Part shown: positions 15,301 through 24,160 of the stretch, piece after piece | How positions within the stretch are numbered: position 1 is the first letter of the stretch | Layout of the letters: each line of letters starts with the position of its first letter | Source of the DNA: Bacillota bacterium | GTDB taxonomy: Bacteria > Bacillota > Clostridia > Lachnospirales > Lachnospiraceae | Length of the DNA stretch: 36,802 nucleotides | NCBI GenBank assembly: GCA_023408815.1 | Contig: JAEYJO010000026.1 | Span: forward strand, 1-36,802 | Direction: 5' to 3' | Notes under the pieces: generated by a model | Told to the model about the DNA's origin: nothing | Databases searched by the model: none | What the model saw: the letters and a program-made list of their open reading frames with translations, nothing else | Program-made: the position numbers and the translations under genes

Positions 15301-16368
15301 TTAATCTCTTTTTGTCATTAAAATAGCATAGTTAATTGCATTCACAAGACTCATTTCATTGCTCGTTCCTTTTCCGGCCAGAGCAAATCCCGTGCCATGA
15401 TCAACACTTGTGCGAATAATCGGTAAACCCAAGGTAACATTGACTCCCTCTACCGACTTCCATGCCTGCTTTTCCCTGTCATAAACAAATCCTATCGTTT
15501 TAAGGGGAATGTGCCCCTGATCATGGTACATGCAGACTACAATGTCATACCAGCCGCCAAGTGCTTCGCTGAATACACTATCCGGCGGAACCGGTCCGAT
15601 TGCATTAAAGCCCTTTAATTTAGCCTCCTCAATCGCAGGACTAATTTCTTCTATTTCCTCCGTTCCAAATAGTCCGTTTTCACCACAATGTGGATTTAAA
15701 CCGGCTACGGCTACCTTCGGATTTGCAATTCCCATATCCCTGCAAGCTCTGTCCGCTATTTCAATCACTTCTAATACGCGCCCTTTTTTCACACGATCAC
15801 AAGCCTCTCTTAGAGAAACATGGGTTGAAATATGCACCACTCTCAAATCATGATGTGCAAGCATCATGGTATATTTCTTTGTTTTGGTATATGCCGCATA
15901 AATCTCTGTATGACCGTCAAAATGAGTGTGACCATCTGATTTCTCACCCTTGTAATGCTCCAATGCCAGGTTCATTGCTTCTTTATTCAGCGCATTGGTA
16001 CAGGTAGCATCAATTTCATCTGCAAGCGCGAGTTCAATTACTTTTTTTACACATTGGAAAGCTGCATTTCCACCTTCAATGCTTACCTTACCGATTTCAA
16101 ATTTTTCCACATCCTCAACCAACGGTAAATGTAATACATCTACGGTTCCAAATGTAAACAGTGCGTCAGAAACCTTTTCGCAAACATGAATATTAATATC
16201 CGCCCTATTCACAAACCGGGTAGCTTGTTCCAATATTTGGGCATCCCCAACCACAATCGGTTTGCAGCGGTCATACAAATCCTTATGCGCCAATGCTTTT
16301 ATTGTAATTTCTGGACCATTGCCTGCCGGATCGCCCATTGTAATGCCAACAATTGGTTTGTCCTTCAT
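15301..16368 (-). CDS. pdxA2: PdxA2-type 4-phosphate sugar-acid dehydrogenase
   Basis: A metal- and NAD-dependent oxidative decarboxylase of 355 residues in the PdxA family. The opening GITMGDPAGNGPEI, and the metal ligands GHTE (His-153), THVSL (His-183) and YHDQGH (His-282), are all intact. Paired with a DUF1537 kinase in one operon, it matches PdxA2, which acts on 4-phospho-D-threonate or 4-phospho-D-erythronate. The product breaks down to dihydroxyacetone phosphate and CO2. This pairing is established for four-carbon acid sugar pathways. True vitamin B6 PdxA is less likely, since no pyridoxal genes are near. AAGGAGG precedes the start by 7 nt. Whether the substrate is the threonate or erythronate form cannot be decided from sequence. 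Confidence 0.88.
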   Translation of the reverse strand: MKDKPIVGITMGDPAGNGPEITIKALAHKDLYDRCKPIVVGDAQILEQATRFVNRADINIHVCEKVSDALFTFGTVDVLHLPLVEDVEKFEIGKVSIEGGNAAFQCVKKVIELALADEIDATCTNALNKEAMNLALEHYKGEKSDGHTHFDGHTEIYAAYTKTKKYTMMLAHHDLRVVHISTHVSLREACDRVKKGRVLEVIEIADRACRDMGIANPKVAVAGLNPHCGENGLFGTEEIEEISPAIEEAKLKGFNAIGPVPPDSVFSEALGGWYDIVVCMYHDQGHIPLKTIGFVYDREKQAWKSVEGVNVTLGLPIIRTSVDHGTGFALAGKGTSNEMSLVNAINYAILMTKRD

Positions 16369-16393
16369 CTCCTTACCTCCTTTCTTTCATTTA

Positions 16394-17302
16394 TTAGCGC
16401 ATACCCTTTGAGGCATTTTCCGCTAAGACCTTCTTTAAAGCCTGAATACCTTCCTCGGGAACCTGATTAAACGGTGCGCGGCACTTACCAACGTTATAGC
16501 CAAGAAGGGCGACAGCCGTTTTCACTATTGTATTTGGATTTCCATATTTGAAGCAGGCACGGAAAGAAGCTATACTTGCATTTGCCGCTTTCGCTTCTTC
16601 CATTTTTCCTGCCTTATACAAATCATAAATAGAAGCCATTATATGGGGATATACATTTGCACATCCGGCGATTCCTCCGACACCACCGGCCATCAGCGCC
16701 CAGATGATTAATTGATCATTACCGGAGAGGGTTGCAAATTTCCCGTTTTGTTTCTTTTTGCCTGCCTCAATGTACTCTAAAATATTGGTGAAATTACCCG
16801 AAGAGTCTTTGACACCCACAATGTTTTCAATCTGAGCAAGTCGTTCCACCGTAGATGACATTATTGCATTGCAGGTACGGGCAGGAATATTATATAGTAC
16901 AACCGGCATATCCACCGATTCCGCAACCGCTTTGTAATGTTCGAACAACTCATTTTGACTTGCCGCCGCAAAGCTTGGAGTAATAATAGATAGTACATCC
17001 GCACCAAGACTCATAGCCATCTTGCTTTGCTCAATTGTCTCCTTGGTTGAAATGCAACCTGTGCTGGCGTAAACGGGAACTCGTCCATTGCATTGTTCAA
17101 CCACTGTTTTAAGAACCAATTCCTTTTCTTTTGCGTTTAATATATATCCTTCACCATTAGTTCCAAAACAGAATAAACCATGTACCCCACCCTCAATTTG
17201 ACGATTGACCTGGCTGCGCAGCTCTGCAACATTAATGCTCTCATCTTCATTCATCGGTGTAATGATTGCGGGGATAATCCCTTTTATTTTTACTAATTTC
17301 AT
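16394..17302 (-). CDS. DapA/NanA-superfamily Schiff-base aldolase
   Basis: A class I aldolase of 302 residues. The substrate carboxylate motif FGTNGEG (46-52), catalytic Tyr-137 in VVLYNIPART and Schiff-base Lys-165 in IVGVKDSSGN are conserved. The usual TPYY is TPSF here, and no other lysine pathway gene is near, so it is unlikely to be a housekeeping dihydrodipicolinate synthase. Family members condense or split pyruvate with aldehydes, including sialic acid lyase and 2-keto-3-deoxy sugar-acid aldolases. Within this island it probably releases pyruvate from a 2-keto acid. AGGAG lies 8 nt upstream of the ATG. It sits between the Fe-alcohol dehydrogenase and PdxA2 genes with short gaps of about 25 bp. 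Confidence 0.85.
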   Translation of the reverse strand: MKLVKIKGIIPAIITPMNEDESINVAELRSQVNRQIEGGVHGLFCFGTNGEGYILNAKEKELVLKTVVEQCNGRVPVYASTGCISTKETIEQSKMAMSLGADVLSIITPSFAAASQNELFEHYKAVAESVDMPVVLYNIPARTCNAIMSSTVERLAQIENIVGVKDSSGNFTNILEYIEAGKKKQNGKFATLSGNDQLIIWALMAGGVGGIAGCANVYPHIMASIYDLYKAGKMEEAKAANASIASFRACFKYGNPNTIVKTAVALLGYNVGKCRAPFNQVPEEGIQALKKVLAENASKGMR

Positions 17303-17326
17303 TATGTTTTCTCCTGCCTCTCTTTA

Positions 17327-18496
17327 TTACATCACCTTTTGATACAACTCACGTGCTATTTCCGGGGTGATTTCTCTCATGTTGTTAACAAGCAAGCGCT
17401 GAACCTGCATTCCTGCCTCGACCAATAAATCCAGATCATTTTCCGGAACACCAAATTCTTTCAGACTGGCAGGTATATCCAGATGTTTTACAATTTCCTC
17501 TAAGCGCGCAATCATCCATGCGCTTTTTTCGGACACGGTCTTGCAAGTCTTATTCTCATCATGGCAGCAACGATTATAAGCAATGGCAAGACGTTCCTGC
17601 ACAGCGGCATCTTCGCTGTTAAATCTCATTACAGGTGCCAGAAGAATTGCATTTGCAACTCCATGGGCAATATGGTATTTACCACCCAGAGGATAGCTTA
17701 ATGCATGAACAGCGGTTGTTCCTGAAGCCGTAATTGCAAGTCCGCCATAGTATGCTGCCATTTGCATTCTGTTTTTCTCTTCCATAGCCTCCGGATTATC
17801 ACAGGCCTCTTTGATGTTATTAATAATCAAATCCAAGCCTTCCAAGGCGTACATATCACTGAATGGATTTGCTTTATTGCTTGTGTAGCATTCAATACAA
17901 TGCGCCAGAGCATCAACGCCGGTAGCTGCCGCAATGTGGCGCGGAAGGTTTTTAATCATTCTGGCATCCAAAATCACATAATCTGCAATCATGTTTTCAT
18001 TTACAATACCGACCTTTAGTTCTTTTTCCGGTACGGCAACGATGGCATTGGGCGTAACTTCAGCCCCTGTACCGGCAGTGGTCGGAATCAATACAATCGG
18101 AACACATTTCTGAGCCATACCCGGATTGTCAAGCAATTCTTTCACCCCATACTCATCCGTAACCAGAATACTTGCCAGTTTCGCCGCATCCATTACCGAT
18201 CCGCCCCCGCAGGCAACAATCAAATCTGCCCCGCTATCCTTGAACTTATCCACAAGATTCTGTACCTGCATATAGGATGGTTCCGGCGGTAATTCATCTA
18301 ATACATAATAGTCAGCGCCTGAAGCCTTTACTACCCCTTCCGGCAGCTCAAACAATCCGCTGGCTTCAATGCCTTTATCCGTAAAAATCGCTACTTTTTT
18401 TGCCTTAACCGCTTTAATAATCGTACCGATTTGATCTATTGCATTTTCACCGCCGAATACCGCATGCGGCATTTTCAAATTATATTGTGTTAGCAT
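17327..18496 (-). CDS. Iron-containing (group III) alcohol dehydrogenase
   Basis: An NAD(P)-dependent alcohol or hydroxyacid dehydrogenase of 389 residues. It shows the nucleotide-binding GGGSVMDAAK (97-106), TTAGTGAEVT (139-148), and metal ligands Asp-195 and His-199 in GVDALAHC, His-264 in HALSYPLGG and His-278 in HIAHG. The position that is His in FucO and AdhE (HSLAH) is Tyr-268 here, as in several hydroxyacid-type members. AAAGGTGG precedes the start. It lies in the operon between the Asp-box protein and the aldolase, and probably reduces or oxidises a small aldehyde or hydroxy acid produced by the aldolase. The exact substrate is not recognisable. Confidence 0.87.
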   Translation of the reverse strand: MLTQYNLKMPHAVFGGENAIDQIGTIIKAVKAKKVAIFTDKGIEASGLFELPEGVVKASGADYYVLDELPPEPSYMQVQNLVDKFKDSGADLIVACGGGSVMDAAKLASILVTDEYGVKELLDNPGMAQKCVPIVLIPTTAGTGAEVTPNAIVAVPEKELKVGIVNENMIADYVILDARMIKNLPRHIAAATGVDALAHCIECYTSNKANPFSDMYALEGLDLIINNIKEACDNPEAMEEKNRMQMAAYYGGLAITASGTTAVHALSYPLGGKYHIAHGVANAILLAPVMRFNSEDAAVQERLAIAYNRCCHDENKTCKTVSEKSAWMIARLEEIVKHLDIPASLKEFGVPENDLDLLVEAGMQVQRLLVNNMREITPEIARELYQKVM

Positions 18497-18526
18497 ACAA
18501 TACCACCTTTCTTTTCCGAATGACTC

Positions 18527-19687
18527 TTATCTGCACTGGGCCGCCGTAGGGTTATAAAGTCCAACCCGCTCTCTCCTTTCGCCCAACACATCCTGCTCGG
18601 TAAAACGAACATATTTTATTCCCAGTCGAGTATGCGATGCATAGGCCAGATGCATCATCCCATCAGAAGATTGCATCAGATAAGGGTATTCGTACTGTTT
18701 GTTATTTGTTTTGTTCTCTTCGCCCATAAAGCCTTCTCCTCTTTCCATCCATCGAATAATCGGAAAGGTCAGACCGCCATCCTCGGACAGAGCCACTGCC
18801 ACCGGGCAGCGAAGTCCAGGCCAAGCTGCTTTACCGGGCTGAGAATCCGGTGTACAGGTTGGGTTGTAGGCGATAGCAATACGGCCACTCTGCAAACGCA
18901 GTGCACTGATGCTGGAATTGTTGTTAGGCAGGGGGGTCGGTGCCGGCTCACTCCATGTCTCACCCCAATCAAAGGACTCGCTGCGGTGAATGCGATAAGC
19001 TTCGCGGTTTCGCATAAAAGCAACCAAATGTCCATTATTCAGCTCTACCACGTTGGCATGAACATGACCATTGCTTTTAGGCATCATAACCATTCTCCAA
19101 GTCTTCCCTTCATCATCTGAGATACGGAAGGCCGTGGGATCACCGGACAGTCCATACACTGAGTCTGTACACAACCAATTGGAGAATATCCAGCGCCCGT
19201 TCGATAAAACCTGGATTGGCTGACGGCAGAAGGTTCCTTCCTCAGGAAACATTGTTTTATAATCCCCCCAGGTTTTGCCGCCGTCAGTGCTCTTTTGGCA
19301 ACGAACTACAGATGTAAACTGCATGTTGTCTTTGCCTTCCTGACGATCTAGCTGAGCGGTATACATGCCCCAAACTGCATTATCCGGGCCATAAAATAGA
19401 GAAGGATTTTGCTCGCTGCGAGTAGGGTCTCCGGATATTTCGATTGGTGGCAGCCAAGCTAGTCCATCCTTAGGTAAGATAGAGCAAATGATGTGAATAT
19501 CAGCACTGCCCTCGTAGGTACCGGCGAACCAGCAGCAAATCAAATCACCGTTCGGCAGTTCAAGCATTGCCGGTGAATGAGCGGTTGGGTAACCGCCGGT
19601 AGGCAGCAGCGCCTCTAGTGTTCCCATATCACCATTGTGGTAGATGGTACCGTCCCAAGTCAGTTGTTGTAGCGTTGCATATGGCAT
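18527..19687 (-). CDS. Sialidase-like Asp-box (BNR) beta-propeller protein, cytoplasmic
   Basis: The 386-residue product is a six-bladed propeller of the exo-sialidase-like BNR_2 family. Asp-box repeats are visible as STDGGKTWG, SDDEGKTWR, SFDWGETWS and SEDGGLTF. The N-terminal TGGYPTAHSPAMLELPNGD is typical of the family. There is no signal peptide, and the FRIP motif of secreted GH33 sialidases was not found, so it need not act on sialic acid. GGAGG lies 7 nt before the ATG. It is the second gene of the operon, after the DUF1537 kinase. In this setting it may remove a glycosyl or uronyl-type substituent from an imported acid sugar. The reaction is a guess; the family assignment is firm. Confidence 0.82.
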   Translation of the reverse strand: MPYATLQQLTWDGTIYHNGDMGTLEALLPTGGYPTAHSPAMLELPNGDLICCWFAGTYEGSADIHIICSILPKDGLAWLPPIEISGDPTRSEQNPSLFYGPDNAVWGMYTAQLDRQEGKDNMQFTSVVRCQKSTDGGKTWGDYKTMFPEEGTFCRQPIQVLSNGRWIFSNWLCTDSVYGLSGDPTAFRISDDEGKTWRMVMMPKSNGHVHANVVELNNGHLVAFMRNREAYRIHRSESFDWGETWSEPAPTPLPNNNSSISALRLQSGRIAIAYNPTCTPDSQPGKAAWPGLRCPVAVALSEDGGLTFPIIRWMERGEGFMGEENKTNNKQYEYPYLMQSSDGMMHLAYASHTRLGIKYVRFTEQDVLGERRERVGLYNPTAAQCR

Positions 19688-19757
19688 ATTGCTTCCTCCA
19701 ATTCAAAAAATATATTAACAATTTCATAAAAAATTCAGGGATTTCTATTTTCATAAT

Positions 19758-21029
19758 TCAAAGAATTTCGCTCGCCAAATCTATCAGTAACGTCTCCTCT
19801 CCAAATCCACCGGATTTAGAAATTACCTGATTTTTTTTCTTTCCCAATGAAAATCTGGATAATACTATCCCAGGAGCCAACTCGCAGACCGGTTCCATTT
19901 CTCTTACTCCCAGCTGATTCATGCAGCCAAGCAAGGTGTCTCCTCCTGTAATCATAAGAGTACTTTCCAGCCCGCCTTCCAAAAGGTTTTTTAAAATATG
20001 ACCGTAGGATGCTGCAATTCGTGTCCGAATCTCGTCAAGAGTCAGCCCGTGGACTTTTGCATAATGCTTCGTATCTTCCTGTCCAGGCAAATCATTGCTG
20101 TCCAGGATTACGCAGGAATGCTGGGCCAAAAGCTCTCTCCATTGAGAAAGTTTTTTCTTTCCTCCTGAGCTATTCCAAAATTCTAAGTCCAGTCGTTCCT
20201 CTGGTTTTAGCCGTATCCTCAAGAATCCGTGCTTCTCTGCGTAGTCCAGCTGAGAAGCGGTAATGGGATTCACACTTCCGCAGATCACTAGAAAATGGGA
20301 AATCAGCCTTATGTCCGGCAGCTGCTCTCCCTTCAATCCCAGCAGTTCCGGCAGGACTGCTGCAAATCCTGCACAACCGGCAGTCAGGTGCATCTGATTC
20401 TTTTCATAAAGATATTGACCTAAGGTTTCCAGTTCCTCATCCGTTTCTGCATCCCACAGGAAAATCTTAAGTTCTTCTGGATTTTTGTTAACACTCTCAT
20501 CCTCTATAGCATTCCTGTCTGTGGCATTTCTTACGCTGACCTTTATCTGGCTCTGCCTTCTGATTATCTCCGGAATATAGGAACAGGTTACCGGTTCAAA
20601 AGGATCTTTTCCAAACACACTTTCATTTACTGGAACGCCATCAACATAATGAACCCCTTCTTTGGTCCAACGCTTCATTTTGGGAAAAGCCGGAAGAAAT
20701 GAAAGATTTTTTCCTCCCGCGGCCTCCATCATTGCTGTCAGTTCACTACCGACATTTCCTCTTAAGGCAGAATCCGTTTTTTTATATAGATAGGGAATTC
20801 TCTGTATAACGGCTCTTTTGGTGATATCATATACAATATCATAAGCCTCCCCGGTGCTCAGATGCCTAGTCTCCGCATCCATTACCAGAACCTGAACCTC
20901 GGGATCCACCTGGCAAAAGTCATAAGCCGCGCTAGTCACCACTCTGGTATTTGCTCCGCTTGCAGCAAACTGAACCCCTGTATCCAGAGCTCCTGTAAAG
21001 TCATCTGCAATAATCAACAGAGTTACCAT
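19758..21029 (-). CDS. Four-carbon acid sugar kinase (DUF1537 family)
   Basis: An ATP-dependent kinase of 423 residues in the OtnK/DtnK/LtnK family. The N-terminal substrate domain has LIIADDFTGALDTG and YKKTDSALRGN. The C-terminal nucleotide-binding domain has MITGGDTLLG and, near the end, GGFG. Characterised members phosphorylate threonate, erythronate or 3-oxo-tetronate at the 4-hydroxyl. Together with the PdxA2-type gene in the same operon it points to D-threonate or D-erythronate catabolism to dihydroxyacetone phosphate. AAGGTGG precedes the start. It is the first gene of the island, divergent from the PrpR-type regulator, so the promoter region at 21030-21279 drives both. The exact stereochemistry of the substrate is not known. 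Confidence 0.9.
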   Translation of the reverse strand: MVTLLIIADDFTGALDTGVQFAASGANTRVVTSAAYDFCQVDPEVQVLVMDAETRHLSTGEAYDIVYDITKRAVIQRIPYLYKKTDSALRGNVGSELTAMMEAAGGKNLSFLPAFPKMKRWTKEGVHYVDGVPVNESVFGKDPFEPVTCSYIPEIIRRQSQIKVSVRNATDRNAIEDESVNKNPEELKIFLWDAETDEELETLGQYLYEKNQMHLTAGCAGFAAVLPELLGLKGEQLPDIRLISHFLVICGSVNPITASQLDYAEKHGFLRIRLKPEERLDLEFWNSSGGKKKLSQWRELLAQHSCVILDSNDLPGQEDTKHYAKVHGLTLDEIRTRIAASYGHILKNLLEGGLESTLMITGGDTLLGCMNQLGVREMEPVCELAPGIVLSRFSLGKKKNQVISKSGGFGEETLLIDLASEIL

Positions 21030-21052
21030 ATATTCACCACCTTAATTTCATT

Positions 21053-21079
21053 TTGTAACAATCAAACTAGCTGTTACAA
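21053..21079. promoter_or_regulatory. Operator-like inverted repeat before the kinase gene
   Basis: TTGTAACA (21053-21060) and TGTTACAA (21072-21079) form a perfect 8+8 inverted repeat with an 11-bp spacer, 24 bp before the kinase start. The spacing suits a dimeric activator or repressor, and the PrpR-type regulator next door is the obvious candidate. Confidence 0.5.
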
Positions 21080-21245
21080 GTTTCTTAATTCATTTATTAC
21101 TTTATACAGTTTTCCAATCAAAAACAATCACATTTTCCTTATGATATGTTCAAATACGAAACTTTCTCAAATTTTTATTGAAAATTTTGTTTAAATATAG
21201 TACACTGTTTAAAATTAGAACACGCGAGCCCTTTATATACAAATA

Positions 21246-21267
21246 TTCCTGAAACACAGTTCAGGAA
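21246..21267. promoter_or_regulatory. Dyad just upstream of the regulator start
   Basis: TTCCTGAA (21246-21253) and TTCAGGAA (21260-21267) form a perfect 8+8 dyad with a 6-bp spacer, ending just before the GAGAGG ribosome binding site. It may be an autoregulatory operator or an mRNA hairpin that limits translation. Confidence 0.45.
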
Positions 21268-21279
21268 GAGAGGTTATTT

Positions 21280-23064
21280 ATGGAAAACGGCAAGATTAAA
21301 GTATTGGGAATAGCACCTTACGAAGCCATGAAAACCGCCATAGAGCGGTTGGCAAAGAACAGGATGGATCTGGAATTGGATGCATATGTAGGAGATCTGT
21401 CCCATGGAAAGGAGCTTGTTCTCCGCCATATAGATGAAAGCTACGACGCCATTATATCCCGAGGCGGAACCGCGCAGTTGATCAAAGAAGTGACTGAAAT
21501 CCCTGTAGTGGAGATTTCGCTGTCCGTTTATGACATTCTTCGTGCTATAAAGCTGGCTGAAAATTATCAGGAACGCTACGCAATCATTGGTTTTTCGAAT
21601 ATTACCAGCAATGCTCATCTCCTTTGCGACCTTCTACAGTATCAGGTGGATATCTTCACCGTTCATTCAGAAGCAGAAGTGCGCCCTCTTTTAAATAATC
21701 TTAAGCATCAGGGCTATCATATGGTGGTCTGCGATATGATCTCCCATACAGAATCCAAACTGATGGGGCTCAACGCCATCCTTATTACCTCTGGTGCTGA
21801 AAGCATAGAGGATGCCTTTGACCAGGCGGTAAAAGTCAGCACGAGCCATATTAAGAATCGACAAGATAATCTGTTTTTAAAAGAAGTACTAAAGAACTCA
21901 GGGAATTATACAGTTATTTTTGATGCAGATGAAAATGTCTATCTCTCCACCTGGGACAAGGAAAATGAAACTGCGGTACATGATTTTCTTCGACAGGAAC
22001 TCCCACAGGTGCGTTCTTTGGACAATCATAAAATTTTTCGAAATATTGGGGGGACTCTTTTTTCTATTATAGGCTGTATGTTGCCTTACGAAGGGCAGCC
22101 GTATGGGGTGTTCTATTTTACCGCCTCCAAGATCCCCATTACCCCAGGCAAATACGGAATTCGATTTTCAAATAAGAAGGAAGCTCAGGCGCAATATTTC
22201 AATAGCTTTTACAGAATCACCGGGGCTATGGGTGACCTTGCCGATTCCATTACTCACATCAGTCAAAGTTCTTTTCCCGTCATGATTGCCGGGGAGAATG
22301 GCACCGGCAAAGGACAGATTGCCCAGGTACTCTATATTCAAAGCCCGCTTCAGACCAATCCTCTGGTAACTATTGACTGTAATCAGTTGACGGACAAGGG
22401 CTGGTCCTATCTGACCAACCACTATAACTCGCCTTTTAACGACAGCAATAATACCATTTATTTTAAAAGTATAGATGCCCTGGATCCGGAACGGAACCAT
22501 TATCTGCTTTCCTCCATTATTGATACCAACCTTCACCGCAGAAACCGGCTGATTTTCTCCTGCGTCTGCCAGAAGGAATACCTGCTTCCTCCTGAAGGTC
22601 AGGACTTTGTCAATCGCCTGTCCTGCCTGACCATTTGTCTGCCGCCTTTGCGGGAGCGAATTCACGAGCTTCCTACCCTGTCAAGCATCTATTTGTCCAC
22701 TCTGAATGTAGACCTTGGCAAACAGCTTGCAGGCTTTGAGCCCAAGGCTATGGAAATGTTGATGCATTATGATTGGCCTCAGAATTACACACAGTTCAAG
22801 CGCCTGACCAGAGAACTGGTGGTTCTGACGGTTACTCCTTACATTACCAGTAATTCTGTTGCTATTCTTCTGGACAAGGAACGTTCCTCTATTAATAGTT
22901 CCAATAGGACAATGATAGAAGCTTCCATGAATCTAGAACGGCCGCTGGAAGAAATTACACGTGATATTATAAAAAAAGCCGTGGCAAACAACCACGGCAA
23001 CCAAAGTCTTACCGCCAAACAGCTGCAGATTAGCAGGACTACTCTGTGGCGGTATCTGAGGTAA
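21280..23064 (+). CDS. PrpR-type regulator with degenerate AAA+ domain
   Basis: The protein of 594 residues starts with a PrpR_N sensor domain (about 1-175), followed by a PAS-like region (about 200-305), an AAA+ domain (about 330-555) and a Fis-type helix-turn-helix at the end (NHGNQSLTAKQLQISRTTLWRYL). Walker A GENGTGK (338-344) and the arginine region LPPLRERIHELP are kept. The GAFTGA loop that contacts sigma-54 is missing, and the usual Walker B GGTLFLDE is replaced by NNTIYFKS. It should therefore regulate without sigma-54 remodelling, probably at a sigma-70 promoter. It is divergent from the acid-sugar operon and most likely controls it in response to a pathway intermediate. GAGAGG lies 6 nt before the ATG. 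Confidence 0.87.
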   Translation: MENGKIKVLGIAPYEAMKTAIERLAKNRMDLELDAYVGDLSHGKELVLRHIDESYDAIISRGGTAQLIKEVTEIPVVEISLSVYDILRAIKLAENYQERYAIIGFSNITSNAHLLCDLLQYQVDIFTVHSEAEVRPLLNNLKHQGYHMVVCDMISHTESKLMGLNAILITSGAESIEDAFDQAVKVSTSHIKNRQDNLFLKEVLKNSGNYTVIFDADENVYLSTWDKENETAVHDFLRQELPQVRSLDNHKIFRNIGGTLFSIIGCMLPYEGQPYGVFYFTASKIPITPGKYGIRFSNKKEAQAQYFNSFYRITGAMGDLADSITHISQSSFPVMIAGENGTGKGQIAQVLYIQSPLQTNPLVTIDCNQLTDKGWSYLTNHYNSPFNDSNNTIYFKSIDALDPERNHYLLSSIIDTNLHRRNRLIFSCVCQKEYLLPPEGQDFVNRLSCLTICLPPLRERIHELPTLSSIYLSTLNVDLGKQLAGFEPKAMEMLMHYDWPQNYTQFKRLTRELVVLTVTPYITSNSVAILLDKERSSINSSNRTMIEASMNLERPLEEITRDIIKKAVANNHGNQSLTAKQLQISRTTLWRYLR

Positions 23065-23300
23065 TAGATTATCCATGCAAGTAAGATATACCTTTATAAA
23101 CTATTTTTTCATAATTAAATAAAATACCATTATTCTACAACATTTTTCAAGCCACCTGTACTTTCAGGTTTTGTGATTCAAGGATCTCATCCTTTGTCAC
23201 GACTCAGTCTTACATATCAATCTATGGAAACACTGACTAATTCGAGCATTCCCGCCTATATATAGTATAATAATGGTATCAGCTGAAGGGTCGTATACCT

Positions 23301-24091
23301 ATGAAGCAAGTAACTCTTACTGACATTGAATATTCCAATCGAAAGAAGAAAACCAAGTACGAAGAATTCCTTGATGCTATGGAAGGAATGGTTCTATGGA
23401 CATACTGGGCAAATATAATCAGCCCATACTATTTTAGCAATAAACGGGGACGTGAACCTATTGGTATTGAAGCAATGCTGCGCATGTATCTTATGCAGAT
23501 ATGGCGGCACTATCGTTGATGCAATATAGCAGCACCAAAATTAACCAAGAACCAGCAAGGGAAACGTAAGCCTGAAATGCATCAAACCAAGAAAGGCAAT
23601 GAGTGGTACTTCGGAATGAAGGTTCATGCCGGAGTCGATGCGGGTAGTGGACACTTTCACGTAATTACTGTTACATCTGCAAATATGCATGGTGTAACAG
23701 AAGCTTCAAAACTGTTACACAAAGATAACCATGGCATGTATGGTGATTCTGAATATCTTGGTGTACCCAAACGTTTTGAAATAAAGAATGATATAGTGCG
23801 TTCAAAAATTGAATTCCAAATCAACAAACGCACTTCATGTCTTAAAATGGCGGATGATTTCAACGGCCTCAACTGGGACAAGAAAATGGAACATGATAAA
23901 TCGTCCATCTGTTGTAAAGTAGAGCACGCTTTTCTCATCGTCGAAAATTCAATAGGCTATGCAAAAGTTGCTTATAAACGAATCGACTCCATGTATTGCT
24001 TGCCAGTGCCAACCTTTTGATGTGTAGCAGGGCTGGCCGAACCGGGGATTTTCTGAGGTGTATGATAAATCGCTCTTTTATGAGGGAATAA
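23301..24091 (+). pseudogene. Decayed IS5-family transposase
   Basis: Three fragments of one IS5-type DDE transposase are visible. The N-terminus at 23301-23519 (MKQVTLTDIEYSNRKKKTKYE to LMQIW) runs straight into codons for GGTIVDA, showing an internal deletion of roughly the middle of the gene. A frameshift follows at about 23523. The catalytic C-terminal part resumes with EMHQTKKGNEWYFGMKVHAGVD in frame with 23577-24020. A second frameshift near 23985 moves the end (LLASANLLMCSRAGRTGDF) into another frame that stops at 24091. No convincing terminal inverted repeats were found by eye between 23065 and 24160. The element lies between two paralogous regulator genes and probably removed the start of the second one. 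Confidence 0.85.
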
Positions 24092-24160
24092 CCTCAAAAC
24101 AGGGCATAATCCTAAGAAAATAGAGATAAAATCAGCCCATATTTTCTTAAAAACTTGATA

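Noticed and set aside
15301..16368. Housekeeping PdxA of vitamin B6 synthesis
   Set aside because: The operon partner is a DUF1537 kinase and no other pyridoxal gene is present, which fits PdxA2 better.
18527..19687. Secreted GH33 sialidase
   Set aside because: No signal peptide or cell-wall anchor, and the FRIP motif is not seen; only the Asp-box propeller family is supported.
21030..21279. Sigma-54 promoter (-24/-12) for the acid-sugar operon
   Set aside because: No GG-N10-GC arrangement was found by eye, and the regulator lacks the GAFTGA loop.
23065..24160. Terminal inverted repeats and target duplication of the IS5 element
   Set aside because: Only a weak ATTCCC match was seen between the left and right flanks; this is not enough to set the element's borders.
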